Both the position numbers and the translations under genes were made by a program. Shown here one piece after another: positions 28,701 to 40,700 of a stretch of DNA of 64,000 bases (its first letter is position 1; the number at the start of each line of letters is the position of its first letter). Source of the DNA: Luidia sarsii (lineage: Eukaryota; Echinodermata; Asteroidea; Paxillosida; Luidiidae); contig OX465102.1 in NCBI GenBank assembly GCA_949987565.1, positions 17,868,968 through 17,932,967 on the forward strand. Direction: 5' to 3'. The notes below the pieces were generated by a model. That model saw only the letters and a program-made list of their open reading frames with translations. It searched no databases and was not told the origin of the DNA.

Positions 28701-31700
28701 GTACATTTGGCCATCAAAAGATCCACTAGGCCACCAAAAGATCCATTTGGCCATCAAAAGATCCCTTTGGACACAAAACATCCATTTGGCAACCGAAAAG
28801 ATACATTTGGCCACCAAAAGATACATTTGGCCACCAAAAGATACATTTGGCCACCAAAAGATCCACTTGGCCACCTAACTTGCTGACCACTACGTGTAAG
28901 TATACCTCTCGCTGCAAAAAAAAAACCAAACCTGTTTTACAAAGGAAACAATGACTCACATTAATTGCATGTGTGCACATTGGTCTGCAGAGAAAGAAGG
29001 CACATTCTGGTGTGAGGTGATACTCAGTCACCATGGTAGAGAGTAGAGGTAGATGCTTGGTGTAGTCCTCTGTACCAAGCAGATTGGACAGGAACCCTCC
29101 TAGCTGGACTAAGGTGTCCTGACACTGTGCAAGAAATGCAGACACAATGCAGAGATTAAGTGTTGAGTATCAGGTATTGCACATTGAGTATCAAGCATTG
29201 CACATTGAGTATCAAGCATTGTACATTGAGTATCAAGCATTGTACATTGAGTATCAAGCATTGTACATTGAGTATCAAGCAATGCATATTGAGTATCAAG
29301 CATTGCATATTGAGTATCAAGCATTGCATATTGAGTATCAAGCATTGCACATTGAGTATCAAGCATTACACATTGAGTATCAAGCATTGCATATTGAGTA
29401 TCAAGCATTGCACATTGAGTATCAAGCATTGTACATTGAGTATCAAGCATTGGACATTGAGTATCAAGCATTGCACATTGAGTATCAAGCATTGCACATT
29501 GAGTATCAAGCATTGTACATTGAGTATCAAGCAATGCATATTGAGTATCAAGCATTGCACATTGAGTATCAAGCATTGCACATTGAGTATCAAGCATTGC
29601 ACATTGAGTATCAAGCATTGTACATTGAGTATCAAGCATTGTACATTGAGTATCAAGCATTGTACATTGAGTATCAAGCAATGCATATTGAGTATCAAGC
29701 ATTGCACATTGAGTATCAAGCATTGCACATTGAGTATCAAGCATTGCACATTGAGTATCAAGCATTGCACATTGAGTATCAAGCATTGTACATTGAGTAT
29801 CAAGCATTGTACATTGAGTGTCAAGCATTGTACATTGAGTGTCAAGCATTGCACATTGGGTATCAAGCATTGCATATTGAGTATCAAGCATTGCACATTG
29901 AGTATCAAGCATTGCCTTGGTCAGAGTCAGTAAGTCCGAGTCAGAGTCAGTAAGTCCGAGCTTGAGTCAGTAAGTCAGAGTTTGAGTCAGTAAGCCAGAG
30001 TTTGAGTCAGTAAGTCAGAGTTCCAGTCAGTAAGTCAGAGTTCCAGTCAGTAAGTCAGAGTTCCAGTCAGTAAGTCAGAGTTTGAGTCAGTAAGTCAGAG
30101 TTCCAGTCAGTAAGTCCAAGTTTGAGTCAGTAAGTCAGAGTCAGAGTCAGTAAGTCAGAGTCAGAGTCAGAGTCAGTAAGTCAGAGTCAGAGTCAGTAAG
30201 GACAAGTCTGAGTCAGTAACTCATTACCTGGTCGTGCAGCTGCCCTGTGTACTGAATTTCTTAAGTCAGCCTTAGAGCCATAAATATTCAAAAGCACCTG
30301 ATCAACACGCACAATCTGAACATGTTTTATTCATTACCTGGTCGTGCAGCTGCCCGAGGAGTTTGACGTGGACGTCGCAGCCAGCCTTGAAGACCACATT
30401 GAAGCGCTCTTGAGACATGAGCATGCAGAGGGCCACGGCTAGGTTGTCCGTCAGCATGGCGTCCTTCAGACGCTGCGAGGACTTCTTGGTGTTGCGCACT
30501 TGAGAGAAGTAGCCACCCTTGACGGAGAGAGGAGAGACAAGGGGAGGGTGATTATCATTCTCTGCCATTCCTTTGTCTCTGAGCTGCGTTGTTTTTTGAT
30601 GCAGCACTGAATGTATATCATAAGTGGCATGTGTGGCACGTACGGTATGTAGGAATAGTGTATGTAGGAACTACTGGCCGTCGTCCGGTTGAAAATAACA
30701 TGCGTCACAAAATCATGATTTTTGGGAATACTGCAAGTCTAATTTCTTTGGCAAGTGGTTGTGCCAGACAGTGTCGTTGCTCTACAAAGTCTACATAATA
30801 ATAGTCGGTCTAGATAAGGCTTGTCGGTTTGCATGGTGGAAATACTAAGTGGAAGGTTGGCGGTAGGTTTGTGCAAATGATGGTGGCATCGCATTCACTA
30901 TTCTGTTGATATGGTTTATGATATTTTAGATTTTCATGTATCATAATAAAGTAAATTTTAGACTCTTTCCCCTGGTATACACTTTGTTTGTGTTTTATGT
31001 TTTGGAAAAGCTGCCATTGACAACTTTCTCTTGTAATGCATGTTGGTGTTGATTTTCGTGTGATAGGAGCTTATGCAGGAACACTGTTTATGTGCTGTGA
31101 CCAGTTTGGCAAATATTTTCTTTAGACCTTTTAGGCCCTTTTTTGCAGAGCCAGTCACATATGGAGCTGGTGCAACTGTGCCAACGCATCTCACCTCTGC
31201 TCGGAGAAGTTCACCCCCAGCCAGGGCGTCCAGCTGGTCAGGGGTCATCTCCTCGGTGACCTCGATGCCGGCCATCTTGACGATGATCTCTCTCAGGATG
31301 AGGAGGTCGTAGCTCTTGCCCGCCTTCAGCTGGTTGGTGACGTACTGCAGCAATCCCGTTAGCTCGATGTTGTACTTGCGGAACACCGTGCCGCAGAAAG
31401 TGGCCAGGCCTTCAAAAAAAAAAAAAAAAGAACATCATCAAAAAACATTTTTTGACTTAAGTAATATGCAAAAAATGTTGCAAACTGCGTACTGACTACT
31501 ATACTGCTACTACTTGGCGAACGCATCCGAGATAGAGTACACAATGCCTTGCCAAACATCTCTATCCAACATCAATGTCTGCATGTCTGCTATATCATGC
31601 CCAATATCTCTTGCAATGCAGTCAATACACATGTAGTTCAGAGGTCATCTTCCTCTGTTTGGGCAGGGTAGTCTCAAGGAAATCACATCAGATATGATTT

Positions 31701-34700
31701 GATCCTTGGGGTGAAAGCTGTGGCCAGCAAAACGTGCCCTGCGACTAGCCACAATGCAATAAAACGGGTGGAATATCTCCATAGATCTGTTTTTTCTCTT
31801 TTTTGTTGTTGCTAACTGACTAAAATGATGAGTTATGATGCATCGTAAGACTTTGTTAAGTCTACTCATAGACCTCTATCTGTGAAAGGATTTGTATATA
31901 TCTCAGGTCAGTTTTTTTTTTAGCCAGGTGAAAGGATTTGTATATATCTCAGGTCGGTTTTTTTTTTTAGCCAGAAAGCTTTTTAATAATGTTGTTATTC
32001 TGAGGTAGGCGTGAGATTTTCTGAAACGGGCAGATTTCTTCAGTCTTACTCTGAATCCACAGGGACAGGTTGGTGTCATCGTGTTTCATCCGTTCCTTCT
32101 CCGGATTGGCCAAGGCTTCGATCACACAGTCTGTACGGGGCCAGTCTTGTCAAGGTCATTACTTATCAAGAGGTCAAACGATCATCAAAACACACGACTC
32201 AATGAGCTTTTGCCCTCCTCGACGTGATAGTCATTGAATGCTCAGTGCTTTGCCCATGAAAAAAATTGCCTGATGAAAACATTTCAGGCAGCTCAGACGG
32301 GATTCTAACCATCGACTCCCGCTTTCTAGTGCAGATGTTTCAACCACTTGACCAAATATTGTATAAAGGCGGGAACCATGTTGCCTCATACCGTAGATAA
32401 TAACATGATGTGCTCAGTGGTCAAGTGGTTAAGACGTCTGCACTAAAAAGCAGGAATCGCGGGTTCGAATCCCACCCGAGCTGCCTGAATTTTTTTCAAC
32501 AGGCAAAGCATTAAGCATTCAAAGTTTATCACGTCAAGCAGGGCAAAACCTCATTGAATTACATTCTCCTCGACGCAAACATCATGTTATTATCTGTGAA
32601 AACACACAACATACAAGAGTTCAAAGGATTTAGAAACAGTCACAGAAATGAACTGTTTTCCACCAAAGTACTGAGAATCCCAATTTTCATTCAAATTTTC
32701 ATTCGGTTTTTCTTTACTTTGTTTGAATGGAAATGCAGAGTACACACAGTCCGAAACGTTGAGTTACCAGCTCTTTTCAGAGCAACAGTCAGTCTCGAAA
32801 GAGATGTGTTACATGGTGTCACCGCAAACATTCCACTTGGTACTTCCACCATTCAAACCTTCAAATCGTATCGCAATGTAAAACAAACAAAATATGCATC
32901 CACTTTGTTGGATCTCTGAACTGCTGCAGCCAGGTTTATGAAACAAGCAAATTGCAATGGAGGGAAGCTAATGGGAACAATTGGGGCCTTTTTTCAAAAC
33001 CCGGCTTAGGCTCCCGCTCCGGCTTTGTCTCTCTTGTTCAAAAGCTGTAAACACAAGCTTGGAGTTCTTTGCTGAAAATCAAGCTTGGAGTTCTTTGCTG
33101 AAAATCAAGCTTGGAGTTCTTTGCTGAAAATCAAGCTTGGAGTTCTTTGCTGAAAATCAAGCTTGGAGTTCTTTGCTGAAAATCAAGCTTGAAGTTCTTT
33201 GCTGAAAATCAAGCTTGGAGTTCTTTGCTGAAAATCAAGCTTGGAGTTCTTTGCTGAAAATCAAGCTTGAAGTTCTTTGCTGAAAATCAAGCTTGGAGTT
33301 CTTTGCTGAAAATCAAGCTTGGAGTTCTTTGCTGAAAATCAAGCTTTGCATTCTTTTTTCAAAATATAGTTTAACATTCATGAACAAACCCAAAGGTCTC
33401 CCATTTTCACTCCTTGTAATCTAAAATGGATGAAAGAAATGGTGACAAAGCCAGATCCTGAGTGTAAGCCGGGTTTTGGAAAAGGGCCTGGGTTTAACTA
33501 CAGGCATTCTTTGTGTTAAGGATACAGGCCAGCACATCATAGGAGAGAGACGTCAGGTACTTCAACGAGTCTACAACAGGTCCGATGAAGTTATCGTAGC
33601 GCTGGATGGTAGACAGAACCTAACAAAATGGATTGAGAAAACCAAATTTAGAAAATAGAAAGCTGTACGTGAAGAGCTGCCTTTCAGGGGGGAAAAGGAA
33701 AAGGAAATTTGACTGGACTGGGACTAGAACCCCTGACCTCTGGCATAATGTAGTGGCGCTCTTTCCACGTGAGCTATCCAGGCCTTAGGTGGTGGGCTTC
33801 TTATAACAGCCAACCATTTTTGCTTGGGGTGTGATCCCTGGAGATATATGGCAATAAACCACTTTGCGCCGGGACCTCTGAAAGCAGAGTGCCTTTGGTT
33901 TCACTATGCGACGGGGCCCTCCAAATCTGGGCACCACTATTGTCCACACTTCAAACAAAGCCTCTCTTCAGCTTAGAACAAATCAATAGGAATCATGACA
34001 AAGACCCATTTTGACGCAAGTTGCCAAATGAATTGCGAGATTAGCGGCAACAATTGCGCTATTGTGGGACCTTTACAGTGGATGATCGGATAGCGCGCTG
34101 CCACACGAGAAATTGTGTTGGCATGCCACACAGCCCAATGCAGTGGAATTCCACCCACATTCTTCACTGCAACTTGACATCTGCGATTCAGGGTAGGTAC
34201 ATTGTATGTTGGTATGGTAGGGTAGGCATGTTGAGGTCTTACATATTCAAAGAGGATGCCAGGGTTGACGTGACTGAGTTTGCCCAGCTGGCGTCCCAGC
34301 GGCTTGACGTTGTCCTTGGTCAGTCTCTTCATGATGTACTTGGCTCGGTCGGTGGTCACGGCCTTGGACCGGATCAGCGGGGGATGGATGGCATAGGTGC
34401 TGTTCTTCCAGCGGCCATACAGGCAGTATCTGTGGAGGTGAATTAATTCGGTGCATGGATAAATCTTCTGCAGGAAGGACAGACAGAAGGGGCAAAGGCC
34501 CGTGGGTGGATGTCATGCGTCCTAACTCAACTTGCGATGGATAACCCATCGCAAGTTGTGATACACTATATGGTTTCTGTGCATTGCTCATCGTCTTACG
34601 ATTGATCGCAAGTTAAGAAGGGTTTGGTGAATTTGACTGCAGGAAGGAGAAGATCTACAATTCAATGAGGGTTTTGCCTTACTCAGGGTAATACAAACTG

Positions 34701-37700
34701 CATGTCCAGTGCTTTGACTGATTGCCTGCTGAAAAAAAAATGCAGGCAGCTCGGGCGGGATTTGAACCTGTGGTGCTTTTGTGTGCTGAAAGAGCTGTCC
34801 CTCATGTTGGTACAGTGGAACGTCGCTATGACGAACACACATATAATTAAGATTCAGCTATACCGAACATGCGCTTTGTCTACCAATTTTTGTGTACAAA
34901 ATATGTGGCCACAACTGCTATAACGAACGACCGCTATACGGGACAATTTTAATGGATCCCGGGATGTTCGTGTCTACAAAATAGAAAGCATCTATTAAGT
35001 TCTGATCGAAATGTATGGCCCTATTTATATATTAATATTTCTAGTCACCAAGCAGTTGTGAATATTCGCTAATGAAACACTCACAGAAATCTAGGATACA
35101 GTCAGACAGTAGTCCAAAGTGATGAGAAACGAAAAGCATATGGCCTACCTGATATTGTATGGCATCAGCTTAAGTAGAGACCACATTTCCTCCGAGAGGC
35201 AGGCGTTGTTGTCAAGCGTACTCATGGAGGGGAGAAGTGAGCCCTCTATCAACGACAACAGGTTACGATAGACTTCCTCCTGAAAGATACAAACGAGGGA
35301 TCTGCATTCGTCACAAATGCAATACACTAAAAGTGATGACAACCACTGGCAACTTGTTGAGGACATTCTGAGAGGGCTATGACAAAAACATAATATTTTG
35401 CTTAATTGAGCAGTTGTAATTGGTGCATTAAACCATGACTCTTATGATTCCACGTCATTCCTGATCCTGCGATACTAGGGGATGGATATGAGGGTTTTTA
35501 GGATGGTTAGGGGCATCAAAATATATTATCACAGGCATCGTTTGGCCCCAGTTTCTTGGTGAATACTCTGCACATATCAAGCTAACATTCCCTTCAAATT
35601 TGGAAACAAACCCAAATCAGGTTTTGTCAGACGGCGACGAAGCCTGAGCCTGAGCCTAAAGCCTTCATTTCGTCAATGGCCGATGCTGTCGTCATCTCCT
35701 TACCCACTGGTCCTTCTCCTGCTCCCTGGCCGAGGCCCTCTTGCTCATCAGGCTCTTGCCCAGCCTCACTAGTTTCCAGACCAGGGCAGGCTGGCACCCG
35801 GCGTAGGGCCCCAGGTAATTGCACATCCTGAACACGGGGCTGAGATCCAGCAGCTTGGCGGGCAGCTGCACTGACCTGCTGCCTGCGGGCGGCCTTAGAG
35901 TCTGGCTCTTGGCTCCTTTGGGCACCGCATACCTGGAACGAGAACGATCAAGGAGATTTTTAATTTATTTTGTTGAATGCAACTTCGTCCAAAACAAGGC
36001 TATATACAGCCAATCAAGGTTAACCCTCAAAGAGCCGGGTTATTTTGACCATCTAAAAACCAGGGGGATTCCGCCCCCTTCAGATCTCGGTCATTCAATG
36101 ATGGATTCAGATGATATTTGGCAGGGTAAAAGAGAATTACTTAATAAACATTTGTATACAATTTTATTTAAAGAATAAATTTGTTTTAATTATTTGTTGT
36201 CTAATTATAGCTCGTTAATTATTCAATATTCCATTTTCGTAATTTTTTTTCATCATTTCAGTGTTTTTTATTAAATTTCCAATATCAAAGAATCTGTTTG
36301 CAGTGTTTGGATGAATTTTACAATAATGAAACCCAAAGAACCAACAATTGCATACAGCAATAAAGAGCTAATTATGCAAAAGAATTCCTGACAAAAAAAC
36401 ACTATGCACTTTGGATGCTATACTTTTATGTAGTGTAAGTCAATGGAAACAATTTCCATCAAACTACACTATGGCCCTGAAAAATGTTTACTGTCAGAGA
36501 ACAGTAGCTCCAATGTTAATAAAATTGGTGTCAAAATATGCCTAATAAGCTGGAAAAAAGGGAAGAAGCCTCAGCACACTGACATGCTATAAAAACAACT
36601 ACAGGGATTCCCCCCCCCCCCGGCTCTTTGAGGGTTAAGGGCTAAGGAAAGAAGGAGAAAGAGAGGGATTCTTTATAAAAAAGGAAAAAAAATCGTAGCC
36701 CGGGGTAACAAATAAACCAGGAAGGGAATTCCAGAGAGAGGCTGAACAAGGGAATAAGCTGTTCTGATACCTCTTTGTTCAACACCTTGGATAGATAGTG
36801 TATTTCGATAAACATACATATACTGTCTTTTGAAAAATGGCAAAGAAAACTTTGACTGGACCGGGACTTGAACCCGAGACCTCTGGTTTTGCGTACCGGC
36901 ATTCTTACCATCTGAGCTATCCAGCCCTTAGAATGATGGCCTCCCAAATAGTCAACTAGTCAGGCTGATGCTCAGTTGCGTAGCCATACTTACTGCTTAT
37001 ACAGGGGGTCGATCAGTGCTCCCACTAGATCACATAGTGCATTGGCTACTGGTAGATGAGACACTGCGCTGTACTGCGGCAGTCTGTCTATGAGCTTCTG
37101 TACATGGGTCCAGTCACCGATCCGTAGCATGGCCTCGATCAAGCCTAGCTTCTGGTTGTCAGGCGGCTGCCAGAAAGAAACAATTGGTAGTGAAATACGG
37201 TAATGTTTAAGGCATTGTCCATTTTCATTGGCTAGGGCTAGTTATAACACACAAGTCTGTGGGAATTGGCTGCTACCACTAGTATCAAAAGCCATATGGC
37301 TAGAATTAACACACAAGTCTATGGAAATTGGCTGCAACCACTAACGCAAGAGGCTTACATAGACGAGTGTGCTATCAAAAGCCGTATGGCTAATAATAAC
37401 ACACAAGTCTATGGGAATTGGCTGAATCCACTAGCGAGAGGCTCGCATAGACGTGTGTGTTATCAAAAGCCATATGGCTAGAATTAACACACAAGTCTGA
37501 AGCCACTCCCTAAAGTCTTCTATAGGCTTGCTAGAAACACAAAAACTGACTACTAGCTAGTGGCTTCCAACATCTCATTCATAAATTAAATCCATGGATA
37601 ATTAATTCAGTTACAGTTTTGGGATCAGGGTTAGGCAAAAAATGTTTTTTTTGCCATTTTTTGTGTGTGCACAATCATACAGAGGCACTTCTGGAATACA

Positions 37701-40700
37701 GAAGTCATCTTGGGAATGAATTTCGGTCGCGCAACCGCTAGCTTAGGCAGCGTGCGATCAAAATCAATCTGAATGAATGTAGAATCCATGCGCTGAAAGG
37801 ATTACATATAGTTGTGCATGTAGTTTTTGATGTACACATTATGGATGGATTCTATACACCATAAATAAAGTTTTTTTACATGTTCATTGGTTGCCGTTCT
37901 TTATCTACAGTGTATACGTTTAAATTACGCATTCAATTTGTTTTCATCATTGTTTCCAGATAAACAATTTTAGGGTCGCAGCCTAAAAATAGGGTCAGCC
38001 TGGTAACCGGCAGCAGAACTATTTTTTGGGGGGCCTTACCCCTGGAGTTATGAGTCTGAGGTGGTTACTGATAATTTGCAGATTCTACATGTGATAAAAG
38101 GACTTGCGTACCAGCACCTCTCAAGTTTCTGGACACCCTCACCTTATCATCTTTATTCTCCTTCTTCTCTTTCTCCGCTTCCTCCTCCTCCTTTTCGCGG
38201 TCAGAGAGGAGGACTATGGTCATCTTACGGGCAAACTGACGGGCCTCAATGATGGACTTCTTGTAGTTCTGTGTGATGTCCGCATCTGAGGGAGTCAGCT
38301 GTGAAATCAAAGCAAGTCACACACTAAAGTAATTTGGTTGCTTTTGATATACATCAATCTTAAGATTTTTGGGGTGATTTTTTTTCTTTTTAGGGGAGAT
38401 AAAACGCCACAAAAACTGGATAGCCAGGACACCAAGAATGAAGTGAATAATTGATATAAGAGCAAAAATATATTTGACTGGACCAGGATGTGGGCCCAGG
38501 CCATAGGTTTAAAGCTGAGCTGACCAGCTTCTTGTGGGTGGGGGGGGGGGGGTTGGTGACAACCCAACTAGTCAACTATCTTAGCTAGGGTGGAGGCGCC
38601 AGTCAGAAGTAATGTACCATCAACTACCATCCGATTAAGATACAAACTACTACTTGCAGTTGCAACACTTTCATTTACGCAAGCACTGCTAATTCAAAGG
38701 AGGTTTCAATTGGATCAGGAATCGAACCCCAGACCTCTGACTTCAGCAAAAAGGGCATGTTCGACTTACATGGGGATAAAGGTTGTCTAATTCCACAAGG
38801 TCGTGCTGGAGTAAGGTGGCCGCTACCCTGTGCAGGGATTCTGGTGTTGCTATGTTCTCCTCCTGGAAATGAACCCCACCAAAAGAGAGAGGTCATCCAT
38901 AATGAATATGAAAACAAGGTGAACATGAAGTGTCAATGAGATGTAAATGATATGTTAATGAGATGTAAATTTTATGTAAATGATATGTTAATGAGATGTA
39001 AATTTTATGTAAATGATATGTTAATGAAATGTTATTGTGATGCAAATGATATGCAGTATGACAGCCAAAATCTTCTTTTTTTTTCTTCTTTTTTGAAAAT
39101 CTTTGGAAGATGACCTGTGAAGAGCCTAAGTTACCCTTCATGCGAGCCTTTTACACAAATTATGATTCTGGCTTAGGGTCATCAGCTGAAGGATCCTTCC
39201 TGTAATCGATGTCAAAGTAAAGTGACTTCAAATACGGCCATTTAACTATGGTGCAGGAATAGGTGGACTCTATTCTGAACGGCAGACATGGCAATTCAAC
39301 CTTAAAGAATACTTCACAAAGTGGCTTTTCAGCAAAGCAAAAATGCTGGAAACTGACGACTGACTTTAGAAATCACACAGAAAAATGGATATCTCACAAC
39401 TGCAGAGGGCCTGATGTCTTCATCAAAGCATCATCTTCCCAGAAGGCAGTGAAAGGTCCTCTCGGAACCTCGGAGAAGGAAGGCCCAGCCAGACTAAAAA
39501 TGTTGGGCCCTATCAATTTGTTGAGATTGTTTATTTTTAGCAGTTGGACGACAGAGCCAAAGTCTGACCCTGAGCCTAAGTTGTGGTAAAAAAAAAAAAA
39601 AAACCTATAATGCATGCCAGTGCTCTATACATTTTGTAATTCAAACCATTCAGCTCACCTTATAGAAATGGAACTTGAATCCCAGTACGTGGCATAGAGT
39701 CAAAGGTTCACACATGTAGTTCTGTAGTAATGGCACAAATATATCCTCCATGTGTGGGCCACATTCAAAGGCTTCTAGGATGATGTCTAGCACACGGTTA
39801 GGGTCCAGATCAAAGCAACCTGCAATCAAGCACAAGAAAGGTATGAGTCAATCAAGCAACTAGTTCTGAACAAATCAACCAACCGATCAACAACCAACAA
39901 ACAGTCCACCAACCGACAAACCCAGCCCGACCAAGACCGACCCAATCCAATCCAATCCAATCCAATCCAATCCAATCCAATCCAATCCAATCCAATCCAA
40001 TCTAATCCAACCCAACCCAACCCAACCCTACCCATCCCGACCCAACCAAACCCACCCAACCCAACCCCACCCAACCCCACCCCACCCAACCCCACCCCAC
40101 CCCACCCAACCCAACCAAACTCAACCCAACACTACCCATCCCAACCCAACCAAACCTAACCCACACAACCCAACTAGACTCAACTCAACCCATCCCAACC
40201 CAACCCAACCCAATAACCATTTGGACTAGATAGTAGGAGATCCCTTGTGTTGCTTCAAGCACCAGACAGCTTAGAAGAGGAGCGATTGAATGAGTTTCAT
40301 CATACCTATAAGGGACTTGATGCTTTCTAGTAGCTGCTCAGAGCTGTTCTGGCCGTTGGATAGTTGAGCCAGCTCCACACCCAACTTGCTGTATCCCTCG
40401 CTCTCCTCACGCAACAAGTTGAACTTCTGCTGCTTGTAACTAAGGACACGGAAAGCAAAAACGCAAGGACAAATGAGTAAACATTCCTTTTGAGGTCTAA
40501 TCTTCCCAGACTGACTTGATACTGGGTTTTCTTAAACCCTTTCGGCCCTACAGAACCCTAGAGTTCTTAAGGCTCAGACCAACAGAACGCTGTGCAGTTC
40601 ATACAATAGGCAGAGTCAATATTAATTCAGAATAGGGTTTGGCCTCCGCACAGAAACTCTGTACCGAAAAGGTTTTAAACGACATTTGGCCCAATCAGCA

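Noticed and set aside
29109..29953. Long open frames (up to 268 codons) on both strands encoding heptad-like repeats
   Set aside because: They come from a 21-bp minisatellite whose unit is a multiple of three; both strands and several frames are open, and the array lies in a THOC2 intron.
39930..40215. Interstitial telomere
   Set aside because: Units are CCAAT and CCCAA pentamers, not the metazoan CCCTAA hexamer.
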